64,000 nucleotides of DNA from Intrasporangiaceae bacterium. Its GTDB lineage: Bacteria > Actinomycetota > Actinomycetes > Actinomycetales > Dermatophilaceae. Shown here one piece after another: positions 46,832 to 54,357 of this stretch (positions within the stretch are counted from its first letter, which is position 1; each line of letters opens with the position of its first letter). The position numbers were made by a program, and so were the translations under genes. The stretch lies in contig JAJPIW010000077.1 of the NCBI GenBank assembly GCA_021324575.1, positions 1 through 64,000 on the forward strand. The letters are read 5' to 3'. Below the pieces are notes generated by a model that did not search any database, had not been told where the DNA came from, and was given only the letters and a program-made list of their open reading frames with translations.

Positions 46832-47767
46832 TCAGGCGTGGGGTACGTCGCTGAAGACGTCGAGGGCGCCTCCGCCCGGACCGACGGCGACCGGGGTGTT
46901 GTCGATGAGTCGCGTCGTCCCGACACGGGCGGCCACAGCGAGGAGCGCCTCGCCGCGGTACCACTCCGGCACGTCCTGGAGGGTCTGCGGGTGCACGAGC
47001 ACCAGGTAGTCGGCCAGGGCGAGCGGCTCCCGGACGAGGACCGCGCGGGCGGCACGCCGGATCGCCGACGGCCCGCCCGCCGCTTCCGCCGCGCCCGCCC
47101 GGAGCGCTCGGGACAGGCACAGAGCCACCTCGCGGTCGCTGTCGGTGAGGTACATGTTGCGGCTGCTCATGGCCAGCCCGTCGCTCTCCCGGACCGTCGG
47201 CACGGACACGACCTCGGCCGGGAAGTCGATGTCGCGGACCATCCGGCGGATGAGGAGCAGCTGCTGGGCGTCCTTCTGGCCGTAGTAGAACGACGTCCCG
47301 CCGGTGAGGTGCATGAGCTTGGCGACCACGGTGAGCATCCCGTCGAAGTGGCCGGGCCGGGACTGTCCCTCCAACACGTTGCCGAGTGGCCCGGCGGAGA
47401 TCCGCACCCCCGGGTCGCCCTCGGGGTAGATGACGTCAGGGGTCGGCGCGAAGACGACGTCGACGCCCTCCGCCGTGCAGATCTCCATGTCGGCGTCGAA
47501 GGTTCGGGGGTAGCGCGACAGGTCCTCCTTGGGCCCGAACTGGAGCGGGTTGAGGAAGATCGTCACGATGACGTTCTGCGCCCTCTCACGGGCGCGGTGG
47601 ATGAGCGTCGCGTGCCCTTCGTGCAGCGCGCCCATCGTCATGACGACCGCGACGTCGCCGCCGAGCGCCTTCCGTGCAGAGCGCAGCTCGTCGCGCGACC
47701 GGCATACGACGGGGGTGTGAGAGCGACCCGAGGGAGAGGTGATCGTCGCGGGTTCAGTGGTCGTCAC
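46832..47767 (-). CDS. panC: pantothenate synthetase
   Basis: Joins pantoate and beta-alanine. The 311-aa protein has VVMTMGALHEGHATLIHRARE, TIFLNPLQFGPKEDLSRYPRT, YYGQKDAQQLLLIRRMVRDIDFP and RESDGLAMSSRN, all expected. Its GTG is 3 bases downstream of the DUF2520 stop, and nadB follows 12 bases after, so it is within the vitamin operon. The start is GTG at 47767 (MTTTEPATI). panD is not present here. Confidence 0.96.
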   Translation of the reverse strand: MTTTEPATITSPSGRSHTPVVCRSRDELRSARKALGGDVAVVMTMGALHEGHATLIHRARERAQNVIVTIFLNPLQFGPKEDLSRYPRTFDADMEICTAEGVDVVFAPTPDVIYPEGDPGVRISAGPLGNVLEGQSRPGHFDGMLTVVAKLMHLTGGTSFYYGQKDAQQLLLIRRMVRDIDFPAEVVSVPTVRESDGLAMSSRNMYLTDSDREVALCLSRALRAGAAEAAGGPSAIRRAARAVLVREPLALADYLVLVHPQTLQDVPEWYRGEALLAVAARVGTTRLIDNTPVAVGPGGGALDVFSDVPHA

Positions 47768-47770
47768 GGG

Positions 47771-48652
47771 TCACTCCTGGAGGGCGTCGATGATGGGCAG
47801 CGCGAGGTCCTCGCGGAGCCGGCCGGACGCGACGGCACGCTGGGCGGTGGCGAGCGCCAGTGCTCGATAGGCCATGAGAACGTCCGGTTCCTGTCGACGG
47901 AGCTGGTCGAGATGGACCTCAACCGTACCCACGTCGCCGCGGGCGACCGGACCGGTGAGTGCCGCGTCACCCGAGCGGAGGGCGTTGTCGAGGGCAGCCT
48001 CGACCAGCGGTCGGAGCATCCGGTCCGGCTGTGGCACGCCGGTGCTCGCGAGGACCTGCATGGCCTGGGCGATGAGCGTGACGAGGTGGTTGGACCCGTG
48101 GGCGAGGGCCGCGTGGTAGGTCGCCCGGTCGGCCTCGGCGATCCACACCGGCTCGGCGCCGATCTCCAGGACGACGGCCTCGGCGACCGCGCGGTACTCC
48201 TCGGGCGCGGTCACCCCGAAGCAGCACTCGACGATCCGGTCCAGGTCGGCCGCCGAGCCGGTGAACGTCATGGCCGGATGCAGGGCAAGAGGAACAACCC
48301 CCTCGTATGCCGCGGGCTCGAGGACCGCGAGGCCGTGCCGGCCGCTCGTGTGGACGACGAGCTGGCTGCGTCGCCAGTGCCCGGTCGTCGCAAGGCCTTG
48401 GACGAGCGGGCCGAGGGCATCGTCGGGGACGGCGAGGACGACGAGCTCGGCGGTGTCGACGACATCGGGGATGTCGCCGATGGCGGCGTCGGGGAGCAGC
48501 CTGGCCGCGCGCTCCCGGGAGGCGTCGCTCACGGCAGAGACAGCCACGACGTGGTGCCCGGCGCGCTGGAGGGCGGCGCCCAGGACGGACCCGACGCGGC
48601 CGGTGCCGACGACCCCGACGGTCAGCCGGGCGGGGCGCTCGATGCCATCCAC
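47771..48652 (-). CDS. Rossmann-like/DUF2520 dehydrogenase-type protein
   Basis: A 293-aa protein with an N-terminal NAD(P)-binding fold, LTVGVVGTGRVGSVLGAALQRAGHHVVAV, and a C-terminal helical DUF2520 domain (RATYHAALAHGSNHLVTLIAQAMQVL). It resembles ketopantoate reductase-like proteins (Rv3603c type) adjacent to panC in actinobacteria; it is proposed there to act in pantothenate synthesis, but this is not established. Start taken at GTG 48652 (VDGIERPARL). Upstream, only 31 bases away, lies vapC on the same strand, so a toxin-antitoxin pair heads this operon. Confidence 0.9.
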   Translation of the reverse strand: MDGIERPARLTVGVVGTGRVGSVLGAALQRAGHHVVAVSAVSDASRERAARLLPDAAIGDIPDVVDTAELVVLAVPDDALGPLVQGLATTGHWRRSQLVVHTSGRHGLAVLEPAAYEGVVPLALHPAMTFTGSAADLDRIVECCFGVTAPEEYRAVAEAVVLEIGAEPVWIAEADRATYHAALAHGSNHLVTLIAQAMQVLASTGVPQPDRMLRPLVEAALDNALRSGDAALTGPVARGDVGTVEVHLDQLRRQEPDVLMAYRALALATAQRAVASGRLREDLALPIIDALQE

Positions 48653-48683
48653 GAGGGATGACGCTACCCGCGCCGGACCGCCG

Positions 48684-49055
48684 TCACCGTCCGGGCCTGG
48701 CCTTCGAGCTCGGGTCGACGATCCGTAAGGCATCGAACCTTCGGAAGTCGCGGTCCATCGTCGCGACGGACGCGCCCACCGAAAGAGCACAGGCGGCAAT
48801 CCAAGCGTCCGTCACGAGGTTTCCGCCGACCTGCCCGCTCAGGCAGATCGACCGGAAGACCTCATGCACATCGCTGCCGTGTGGGCTCTCGGTGTACGCA
48901 CGCTGCTCCATGACCATCCCGACTGCGACCAGTCCGGGGATGGCGAAGGGCTCATCTCCCAGGATCAGCTCATCGAGCCAGGATCGGACCGGGACGTGAT
49001 GCACATGGTCGTCACGAAGAGACGCAACCATCGCGTTGACGTCAAGGACGATCAC
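48684..49055 (-). CDS. vapC: VapC-type PIN-domain toxin ribonuclease
   Basis: A 123-aa PIN-domain protein. The N terminus VIVLDVNAMVASLRDDH has the first acidic residue. Later acidic motifs are VTDAWIAACAL and ATMDRDFRRF; a further usual Glu near residue 40 is not clearly in place. The start is GTG at 49055, one base after the vapB stop, and a longer reading upstream just runs across vapB. It cleaves RNA when not bound by VapB. It directly precedes the DUF2520-panC-nadB-nadC operon. Confidence 0.9.
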   Translation of the reverse strand: MIVLDVNAMVASLRDDHVHHVPVRSWLDELILGDEPFAIPGLVAVGMVMEQRAYTESPHGSDVHEVFRSICLSGQVGGNLVTDAWIAACALSVGASVATMDRDFRRFDALRIVDPSSKARPGR

Positions 49056-49056
49056 G

Positions 49057-49290
49057 TCAGTCCTCGTCGATGGCGTCCAGCATCGAACGATTGCTCGTGG
49101 CGTCGACACCAGGAGCGGGCCCCGTGCCACCTCGGAAGACCGGAACTGCCCGGCGAGGGCGATCCTCCGGCGACACCAAACGCAACGCAAGGGCCTCCTC
49201 CACATAGCGGCCCAGAGTGATCCGGCGCTCGGCCGCGCGCGCCTTGGCCTGCGCGAGCAGGTGGTCATCGATCGCGATCGTGGTGCGCAT
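49057..49290 (-). CDS. vapB: VapB-type antitoxin (ribbon-helix-helix)
   Basis: A 77-aa antitoxin starting MRTTIAIDDHLLAQAKARAAERRITLGRYVEEALALRL, a ribbon-helix-helix DNA-binding domain. The C-terminal half (GGTGPAPGVDATSNRSMLDAIDED) would wrap the toxin. The gene is followed by vapC with one base between them, the usual antitoxin-first order. It is divergent from the ABC transporter gene with about 100 bases between the starts. The complex would autorepress its own promoter there. Confidence 0.9.
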   Translation of the reverse strand: MRTTIAIDDHLLAQAKARAAERRITLGRYVEEALALRLVSPEDRPRRAVPVFRGGTGPAPGVDATSNRSMLDAIDED

Positions 49291-49389
49291 GTCCCCCAGC
49301 TACATCTGTTGCATCAGTCCAGGAGCATCACACGCATCAAGTCGCTCCGTGGTGTTGCCTGTCGGCGGCGCGCGGCAGACTGCATCTCC

Positions 49390-51204
49390 ATGGACCGGCT
49401 CAGGCACTCTGCGCCGTGGCAGTTCTTCGCGGTGCTGCCGCGCGCTGACCGGGGGCTCGCCGCACTGTGGTGGACGGTGCTCGGGCTCCGAGCCGTGCTG
49501 CCCGCAGTCCTGGCCGTCGGGACCGGGGCACTCGTGGCCGCCGTCGCGCGGCATACGAGCCTCACCGCTCCCCTGGCAACAGCGGGGATCGCCTTCGTCC
49601 TCCTGCAGGTTCTCCCCCCGGCGCACACGGCGGTCAGCCTCAACCTCGGCTCGCGCGTCGCCGCGCACCTCTTCGACCGGCTGGCCGAGCTGACCACGGC
49701 GCCGAAGGGGATCGGGCACCTCGAGGACCCCGAGCTCGCGGCCGACCTGACGACGGCTCGCGAGTTCGACCGCGGGATGACCGGACCACCGATGTACATC
49801 AACATGGACTTCATCGCCGGCAGCCTCACCCTGCTCGTGGCGGGGGTCGTCTCAGCGCTGGCCCTGGTCCGCTACGTGTGGTGGGCACCGATCGTGCTCC
49901 TCGCGGGCTGGGGCGCGACCCACTGGCTGCTCCGCGAGAGCGGGGTGTGGCGCGACCGGCAGACCGACGAGGTCAAGCAGGCCCAGCAGCACGCCGACTA
50001 CGCCTTCCAGCTCGCCGTCTCGCCGCCCCCGGCAAAGGAGGTGCGGCTGTTCGGGCTCGAGGACTGGGTGCTCGACCGCTTCGCCACCGTCCGCCGCCAC
50101 CTGTTCACCCTCCAGTACGAAGCGACCCGGCTGCGTGAGCGTTCCGTCCTCGGAGCCCTCGCCATCGTCGTGGTCGCCAACCTCGCCGTCTTCCTGTGGC
50201 TGGCTCGGGCGGCCACAGCGGGAGGTACGCCGCTCGGCACCGTCGTCACGGCGGCGCAGCTCGCGCTCGGGGTCTCGGCCGTCGCGTTCGGCGGGCTCAA
50301 CTGGGCCATGGACGGCGCCGCGGCACCGGTCGTCGCCATCGCCCGCCTCGGATCCCGGGTCGGGGCCGCGGGCGCACTCGCCTCCGGCGCCGGCTCGACC
50401 CTGCCCGATGCCGGTCCCGGCAACCACGGCGTAGCCCTCACGATCCGCGACCTCCACTTCACCTACCCCCGGACCGAGCGCCCGATCTACGCCGGGCTCG
50501 ACCTCGACATCCGGCCCGGTGAGGCACTCGCGATCGTCGGCTCCAACGGGGCAGGCAAGACGACCTTGGCCAAGCTGCTGTGCCGCTTCTACGACCCCAC
50601 GTCCGGCGCGGTCACGGCCGACGACATCGACCTGCGCGACCTCGACGTCGACGCCTGGCGCACCTCGGTCACCGCCGTCTTCCAGGACTTCCTGCGACTC
50701 GACCTGAGCCTGCGCGACAACGTCGACCCCGGCCACCGCGCGACCGACGACCAGGTGCGGGCCGCCCTCGTCGAGGCCGGGGCGGACCACCTCGCGGCCC
50801 TCGACACCCCGTTGGCCAAGGGCTACCCGGGGGGCACCGACCTCTCCGGCGGGCAGTGGCAGCGGGTCGCCCTCGCCCGTGCGCTGTGCGCGGTGACGAC
50901 CGGGTCACGGCTCGTCCTCCTCGACGAACCGACAGCCGGGCTCGACGTCCGCGGAGAGGCCGTCATCTTCCAGCGGCTCCTCGACGCCACGCGAGGCGCG
51001 ACCCGCATCCTGGTCAGCCACCGGTTCTCGACGGTACGGATGGCAGACCGGATCGCGGTCCTCGAGCAGGGGCGGGTCACCGAGCTCGGCACCCACGAGG
51101 AGCTCTTGGCACTCGGCGGCCGGTATGCCGCGATGTTCGGTTTGCAGGCCTCCCGCTTCGACGCCATGGACGACGAGGGGGTGAGCTATGAGCTCCTCGA
51201 CTGA
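49390..51204 (+). CDS. ABC exporter subunit 1 (TMD-NBD half-transporter)
   Basis: The 604-aa half-transporter has an N-terminal membrane domain of about six TM helices (about 20-310) and a C-terminal NBD: VGSNGAGKTTLAKLL (Walker A, about residue 383), LSGGQWQRVALARAL (canonical signature), LVLLDEPTAGLD (Walker B), RILVSHRFSTV (H-loop). It overlaps the second half-transporter by 17 bases. The LSGGQWQ style is one I associate with peptide-export ABC proteins next to actinobacterial RiPP and natural-product genes. The substrate is unknown. The ATG at 49390 is preceded by an unremarkable leader. Confidence 0.92.
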   Translation: MDRLRHSAPWQFFAVLPRADRGLAALWWTVLGLRAVLPAVLAVGTGALVAAVARHTSLTAPLATAGIAFVLLQVLPPAHTAVSLNLGSRVAAHLFDRLAELTTAPKGIGHLEDPELAADLTTAREFDRGMTGPPMYINMDFIAGSLTLLVAGVVSALALVRYVWWAPIVLLAGWGATHWLLRESGVWRDRQTDEVKQAQQHADYAFQLAVSPPPAKEVRLFGLEDWVLDRFATVRRHLFTLQYEATRLRERSVLGALAIVVVANLAVFLWLARAATAGGTPLGTVVTAAQLALGVSAVAFGGLNWAMDGAAAPVVAIARLGSRVGAAGALASGAGSTLPDAGPGNHGVALTIRDLHFTYPRTERPIYAGLDLDIRPGEALAIVGSNGAGKTTLAKLLCRFYDPTSGAVTADDIDLRDLDVDAWRTSVTAVFQDFLRLDLSLRDNVDPGHRATDDQVRAALVEAGADHLAALDTPLAKGYPGGTDLSGGQWQRVALARALCAVTTGSRLVLLDEPTAGLDVRGEAVIFQRLLDATRGATRILVSHRFSTVRMADRIAVLEQGRVTELGTHEELLALGGRYAAMFGLQASRFDAMDDEGVSYELLD

Positions 51205-53008
51205 CGGGCCGGCCCCGTCAGTGGCCACCGAGGTGCCGGTGCCCGGTGCCCTCTCGTCGATGTGGCGGCTGTTCCGGCTCGGCTACACCCATGAGCCGGG
51301 ACTGCTCGTCTTCGCCGTCGCGGTCACCGTCGTCTCGGCGGTGCCCGACGCGCTCATCGCACTGCTGCTCAAGGTGCTCGCCGACGCCGTCCAGGACGGG
51401 AGTGGTGCGCGGGCGGCATACGCGATGGGCGGTCTGGCCGTGGCCGTGACCTTCAACTGGCTGCTCACTGTCGTCCAGAGCCGGATGACCCGACGCTTCC
51501 GCGACAAGGTGACCATCGCCCTGGAGGGGCACGTGGCCAGGCTGCAGGCCTCGATCGAGACCATCGCCCACCACGAGCGGGCCGACTACCTCGACCGGCT
51601 GGCGGTCCTGCGCAACCAGATCTTCGTGCTCGACCACATGTACCTCTCCGTCCTGTCCACCCTGTCCTGGCTGGTCCGGCTGACCATCACGTTGGCCCTG
51701 CTGGCGTCGATCAGCCCGATGCTCCTGCTGCTGGCCCTCTTCGCCATCCCGACGGTCCTCAGCTCGTCGTGGCGCCCGACCCAGGAGCGCGCGGTCGAGG
51801 AGGCCGCTGCGGTCCATCAACGGCTCGCCGACCACCTCTTCCAGACCGCCACGACCGCCTCGGCGGGCAAGGAGGTCCGGGTCACCGGCATCGGGCCGTG
51901 GCTGGTCGGCGCCCGGCGGGCGGAGTGGGAGCTTTGGTACGGACCGGTGCACCGGGCCCGTGCGGCGACGGCTCTGTGGCACGCCCTGGCCTGGACGGTG
52001 TTCGGGGCGGGCTTCGTCGGGGCGGTGTGGTTCGTGGCGGTCCACCTCCACCGCAGCTCCGGCGACGTCCTGCTCATCCTGATGGCGGGTTCCCGACTGT
52101 CGGCCTACGTCGCGTCGACGGTCAGCGAGATCGGCTTCCTGCGCGGGGTGTGGCTCTACGGCGCGCAACGGCTGGCCTGGCTGGAGGACTATGCGGAGGC
52201 ACTGCGCGCGGCGGGCGACCTGGAGGCACCCTCGTCGCTGGCCCAGGGGATCGAGCTGCGTGACGTCACGTTCACCTACCCCGGATCGGACCGACCGGCC
52301 CTGGACCACGTCACCCTCACGCTGCCGGCCGGTGCCGTCGTCGCGATCGTCGGCGAGAACGGCGCGGGCAAGTCGACGCTGGTCAAGCTGCTCGCCAAGT
52401 TCTACGAACCCGAGTCCGGCGAGATCCTCCTCGACGGGCGACCGCTGCGCCGGATCCGCACCGAGTCCTGGCGGGCTCGGATGTCGGGGGCCTTCCAGGA
52501 CTTCCACCGCTTCGAGTTCGCCGCCCGGACCAGCGTGGGTCTGGGCGACCTCCCGCAGCTCGACGACGGCGATGCCGTCAGCTCGGCGGCCGCGAAGGCT
52601 GGCGCGTCCGACGTGGTCCTCCAGCTCCCACTGGGCCTGGACACCCAGCTCGGACCGGTCTGGCCCGGCGGAGTCGATGTCAGCTTCGGCCAGTGGCAGA
52701 AGCTCGCCCTCGCCCGCGGCTTCATGCGGGCCAGCCCTTTGCTCCTCGTCCTCGACGAGCCGACCGCGGCCCTGGACGCCGAGACCGAGCACGACCTCTT
52801 CGAGCGGTATGCCGCGTCGGCGGCCGACCGCGCGCCCGGCGGGATCACGGTGCTCGTCTCGCACCGGTTCTCGACGGTGCGGATGGCCGACCTCATCGTC
52901 GTCCTCGACGGGTCTGGGGTGGCTGAGGTGGGTTCCCACGAGGAGCTGATGCGCCGTGGCGGTCCCTACAGCGAGCTGTACGCGATCCAGCAGCAAGCCT
53001 ACCGATGA
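51188..53008 (+). CDS. ABC exporter subunit 2 (half-transporter with degenerate signature)
   Basis: The 606-aa half-transporter has membrane helices to about residue 320 and an NBD with VGENGAGKSTLVKLL (Walker A), VLDEPTAALDAE (Walker B) and VLVSHRFSTVRMADLI (H-loop). The signature is VSFGQWQKLALARGF instead of LSGGQ, so one ATP site of the heterodimer with the preceding protein would be degenerate. The ATG overlaps the first gene, and its TGA overlaps the methyltransferase ATG (ATGA), giving a three-gene translationally coupled unit. Substrate unknown; likely a heterodimeric exporter. Confidence 0.92.
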   Translation: MSSSTDGPAPSVATEVPVPGALSSMWRLFRLGYTHEPGLLVFAVAVTVVSAVPDALIALLLKVLADAVQDGSGARAAYAMGGLAVAVTFNWLLTVVQSRMTRRFRDKVTIALEGHVARLQASIETIAHHERADYLDRLAVLRNQIFVLDHMYLSVLSTLSWLVRLTITLALLASISPMLLLLALFAIPTVLSSSWRPTQERAVEEAAAVHQRLADHLFQTATTASAGKEVRVTGIGPWLVGARRAEWELWYGPVHRARAATALWHALAWTVFGAGFVGAVWFVAVHLHRSSGDVLLILMAGSRLSAYVASTVSEIGFLRGVWLYGAQRLAWLEDYAEALRAAGDLEAPSSLAQGIELRDVTFTYPGSDRPALDHVTLTLPAGAVVAIVGENGAGKSTLVKLLAKFYEPESGEILLDGRPLRRIRTESWRARMSGAFQDFHRFEFAARTSVGLGDLPQLDDGDAVSSAAAKAGASDVVLQLPLGLDTQLGPVWPGGVDVSFGQWQKLALARGFMRASPLLLVLDEPTAALDAETEHDLFERYAASAADRAPGGITVLVSHRFSTVRMADLIVVLDGSGVAEVGSHEELMRRGGPYSELYAIQQQAYR

Positions 53009-53961
53009 CCGGCTCGACCGCGCGGCCCTGGCGCGACGCGTGGCAGGACGCCCTCTACGGTCCCGATGGCTTCTACCGCCGGCCCGAGGGGCCGGCTGGA
53101 CACTTCACCACCTCGACCCAAGGCCCGCTCGGCGTCGTGTTCGCGGAGGCGATCGCGACGTTGGCCGACCGCGAGGGGTGCGACCTCGTCGTCGACGTCG
53201 GCGCCGGCCGCGGGGAGCTGCTCGGACAGCTGGCCGTCCTGCGGCCCGACCTGCGCCTCATGGGAGTGGACATCGTCGACCGCCCGGCCGACCTGCCCGA
53301 CGCCGTCGACTGGCTCGTCTCCCCTGGCGGCCCGAGCCTGCCTGCGGAGCTGAAGGGTCTGGTCGGGGCGCTCGTCGTTGCGCACGAGTGGCTCGACGTC
53401 GTGCCCTGCACCATCGCCGAGGTCGACCGTGACGACGTGCTCCGCGAAGTTCTGGTCGACTCCGGCGGAGTCGAGTCACTGGGCGGGCCAGTCACTGGGT
53501 GGGAGCTGGACTGGGTCAACCGCTGGTGGGGCGACCGAGGACCCGGCGACCGACTTGAGATCGGCGACACCCGCGACGACGCCTGGGAGGACCTGGTCGG
53601 GCGCGTCGACCAGGGAACCCTGGTGGCCATCGACTACGCCCAGGCTGGGCACGGCGGGCAGTCCGAGGACACCTTCACGGCATACCGCAACGGCGTCCAG
53701 ACCGCCGCTGTCCCCGACGGCTCCTGCGACCTCACGGCCCACGTGATGATCGACTCACTCGTGCACGACGACGCGATCCACCAGGCCGACGTGTTGCGCA
53801 GGCTCGGCATCCGGGCGACCACGCCGGATCACGCGTTGTCACTGGCTGATCCCGCTGCCTATCTCCGGGGTCTGATCCGCGCGTCGGCCGTCACCGAGCT
53901 GGCGGACCCGCGCGGACTGGGCGCCTTCGTCTGGGCGATCGTCCGGGTGCCCGGGAATTAA
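53005..53961 (+). CDS. MidA/NDUFAF7-family SAM-dependent methyltransferase
   Basis: The 318-aa protein belongs to the DUF185/MidA family. Family blocks are WQDALYGPDGFYRRPEGPAGHFTTS, the SAM motif LVVDVGAGRGELLGQLAVL (about residues 60-75), LVVAHEWLDVVPCTIAEVD, GTLVAIDYAQAGHGGQSEDTFTAYR and DLTAHVMIDSLV. The human homologue NDUFAF7 dimethylates an arginine of the complex I subunit NDUFS2, and a NuoD/NDUFS2-type gene lies 0.4 kb downstream. The ATG at 53005 overlaps the ABC gene stop. The proposed substrate is the neighbouring NuoD paralogue (inference). Confidence 0.9.
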   Translation: MTGSTARPWRDAWQDALYGPDGFYRRPEGPAGHFTTSTQGPLGVVFAEAIATLADREGCDLVVDVGAGRGELLGQLAVLRPDLRLMGVDIVDRPADLPDAVDWLVSPGGPSLPAELKGLVGALVVAHEWLDVVPCTIAEVDRDDVLREVLVDSGGVESLGGPVTGWELDWVNRWWGDRGPGDRLEIGDTRDDAWEDLVGRVDQGTLVAIDYAQAGHGGQSEDTFTAYRNGVQTAAVPDGSCDLTAHVMIDSLVHDDAIHQADVLRRLGIRATTPDHALSLADPAAYLRGLIRASAVTELADPRGLGAFVWAIVRVPGN

Positions 53962-54022
53962 TCGGAGTTGCCCTCCGTTTGATCGGGCGACGATGCCTCC
54001 CACCCGGTCGAAGGGACTTCCC

Positions 54023-54196
54023 ATGTCAGCGAACACCGCCGTCGCCCGCACCACCCACCACCTGCTCGACCGCCACCGCGCCGCGCTCGTCGGCGCGCGG
54101 ACCCACGCCTCCCACGTCGCGCAGTCGCTGCGCGGGTCCGAGCCGGCAACAGCACGCCGGAACGCCCCCTGCGTCGACTGCCCCGCGGCCGCCTGA
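54023..54196 (+). CDS. small basic 57-aa ORF with a C-terminal CxxCP motif
   Basis: An ATG at 54023 with GAAGGGA (54010-54016) 6 bases upstream opens a 57-codon frame. The product is rich in Ala, Arg and His, begins [16 protein letters not shown], and ends [11 protein letters not shown]. It lies 61 bases downstream of the MidA-type methyltransferase and upstream of the NuoD paralogue. It has no signal peptide. It could be a real small protein or a peptide precursor next to the ABC exporter. The composition is also compatible with random translation of high-GC DNA. It ends before a repeat region. Confidence 0.5.
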   Translation: MSANTAVARTTHHLLDRHRAALVGARTHASHVAQSLRGSEPATARRNAPCVDCPAAA

Positions 54197-54209
54197 CGGC
54201 CGCCCGCCC

Positions 54210-54312
54210 CGCAGCGTCTGCGGATCTGAGGGGCTTCACCGCAGACACAGCGACAACGCCCCGCCGCAGCGTCTGCGGATCTGAGGGTCGGAGCCCGCAG
54301 ATCCGCAGACGT
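54210..54312. repeat. direct and inverted repeat block before the NuoD paralogue
   Basis: GCAGCGTCTGCGGATCTGAGG occurs at 54211-54231 and 54265-54285. An inverted version (CGCAGATCCGCAGACGTT, about 54296-54312) pairs with the second to form a hairpin with a stem of about 15-17 bp. It probably ends transcription of the preceding unit; the direct repeat suggests local duplication, as in the array at 30.6 kb. Confidence 0.7.
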
Positions 54313-54357
54313 TGGGCAGCGACGGCGGCAGCCGGGCCTGCACGGCATACTCGAGGC

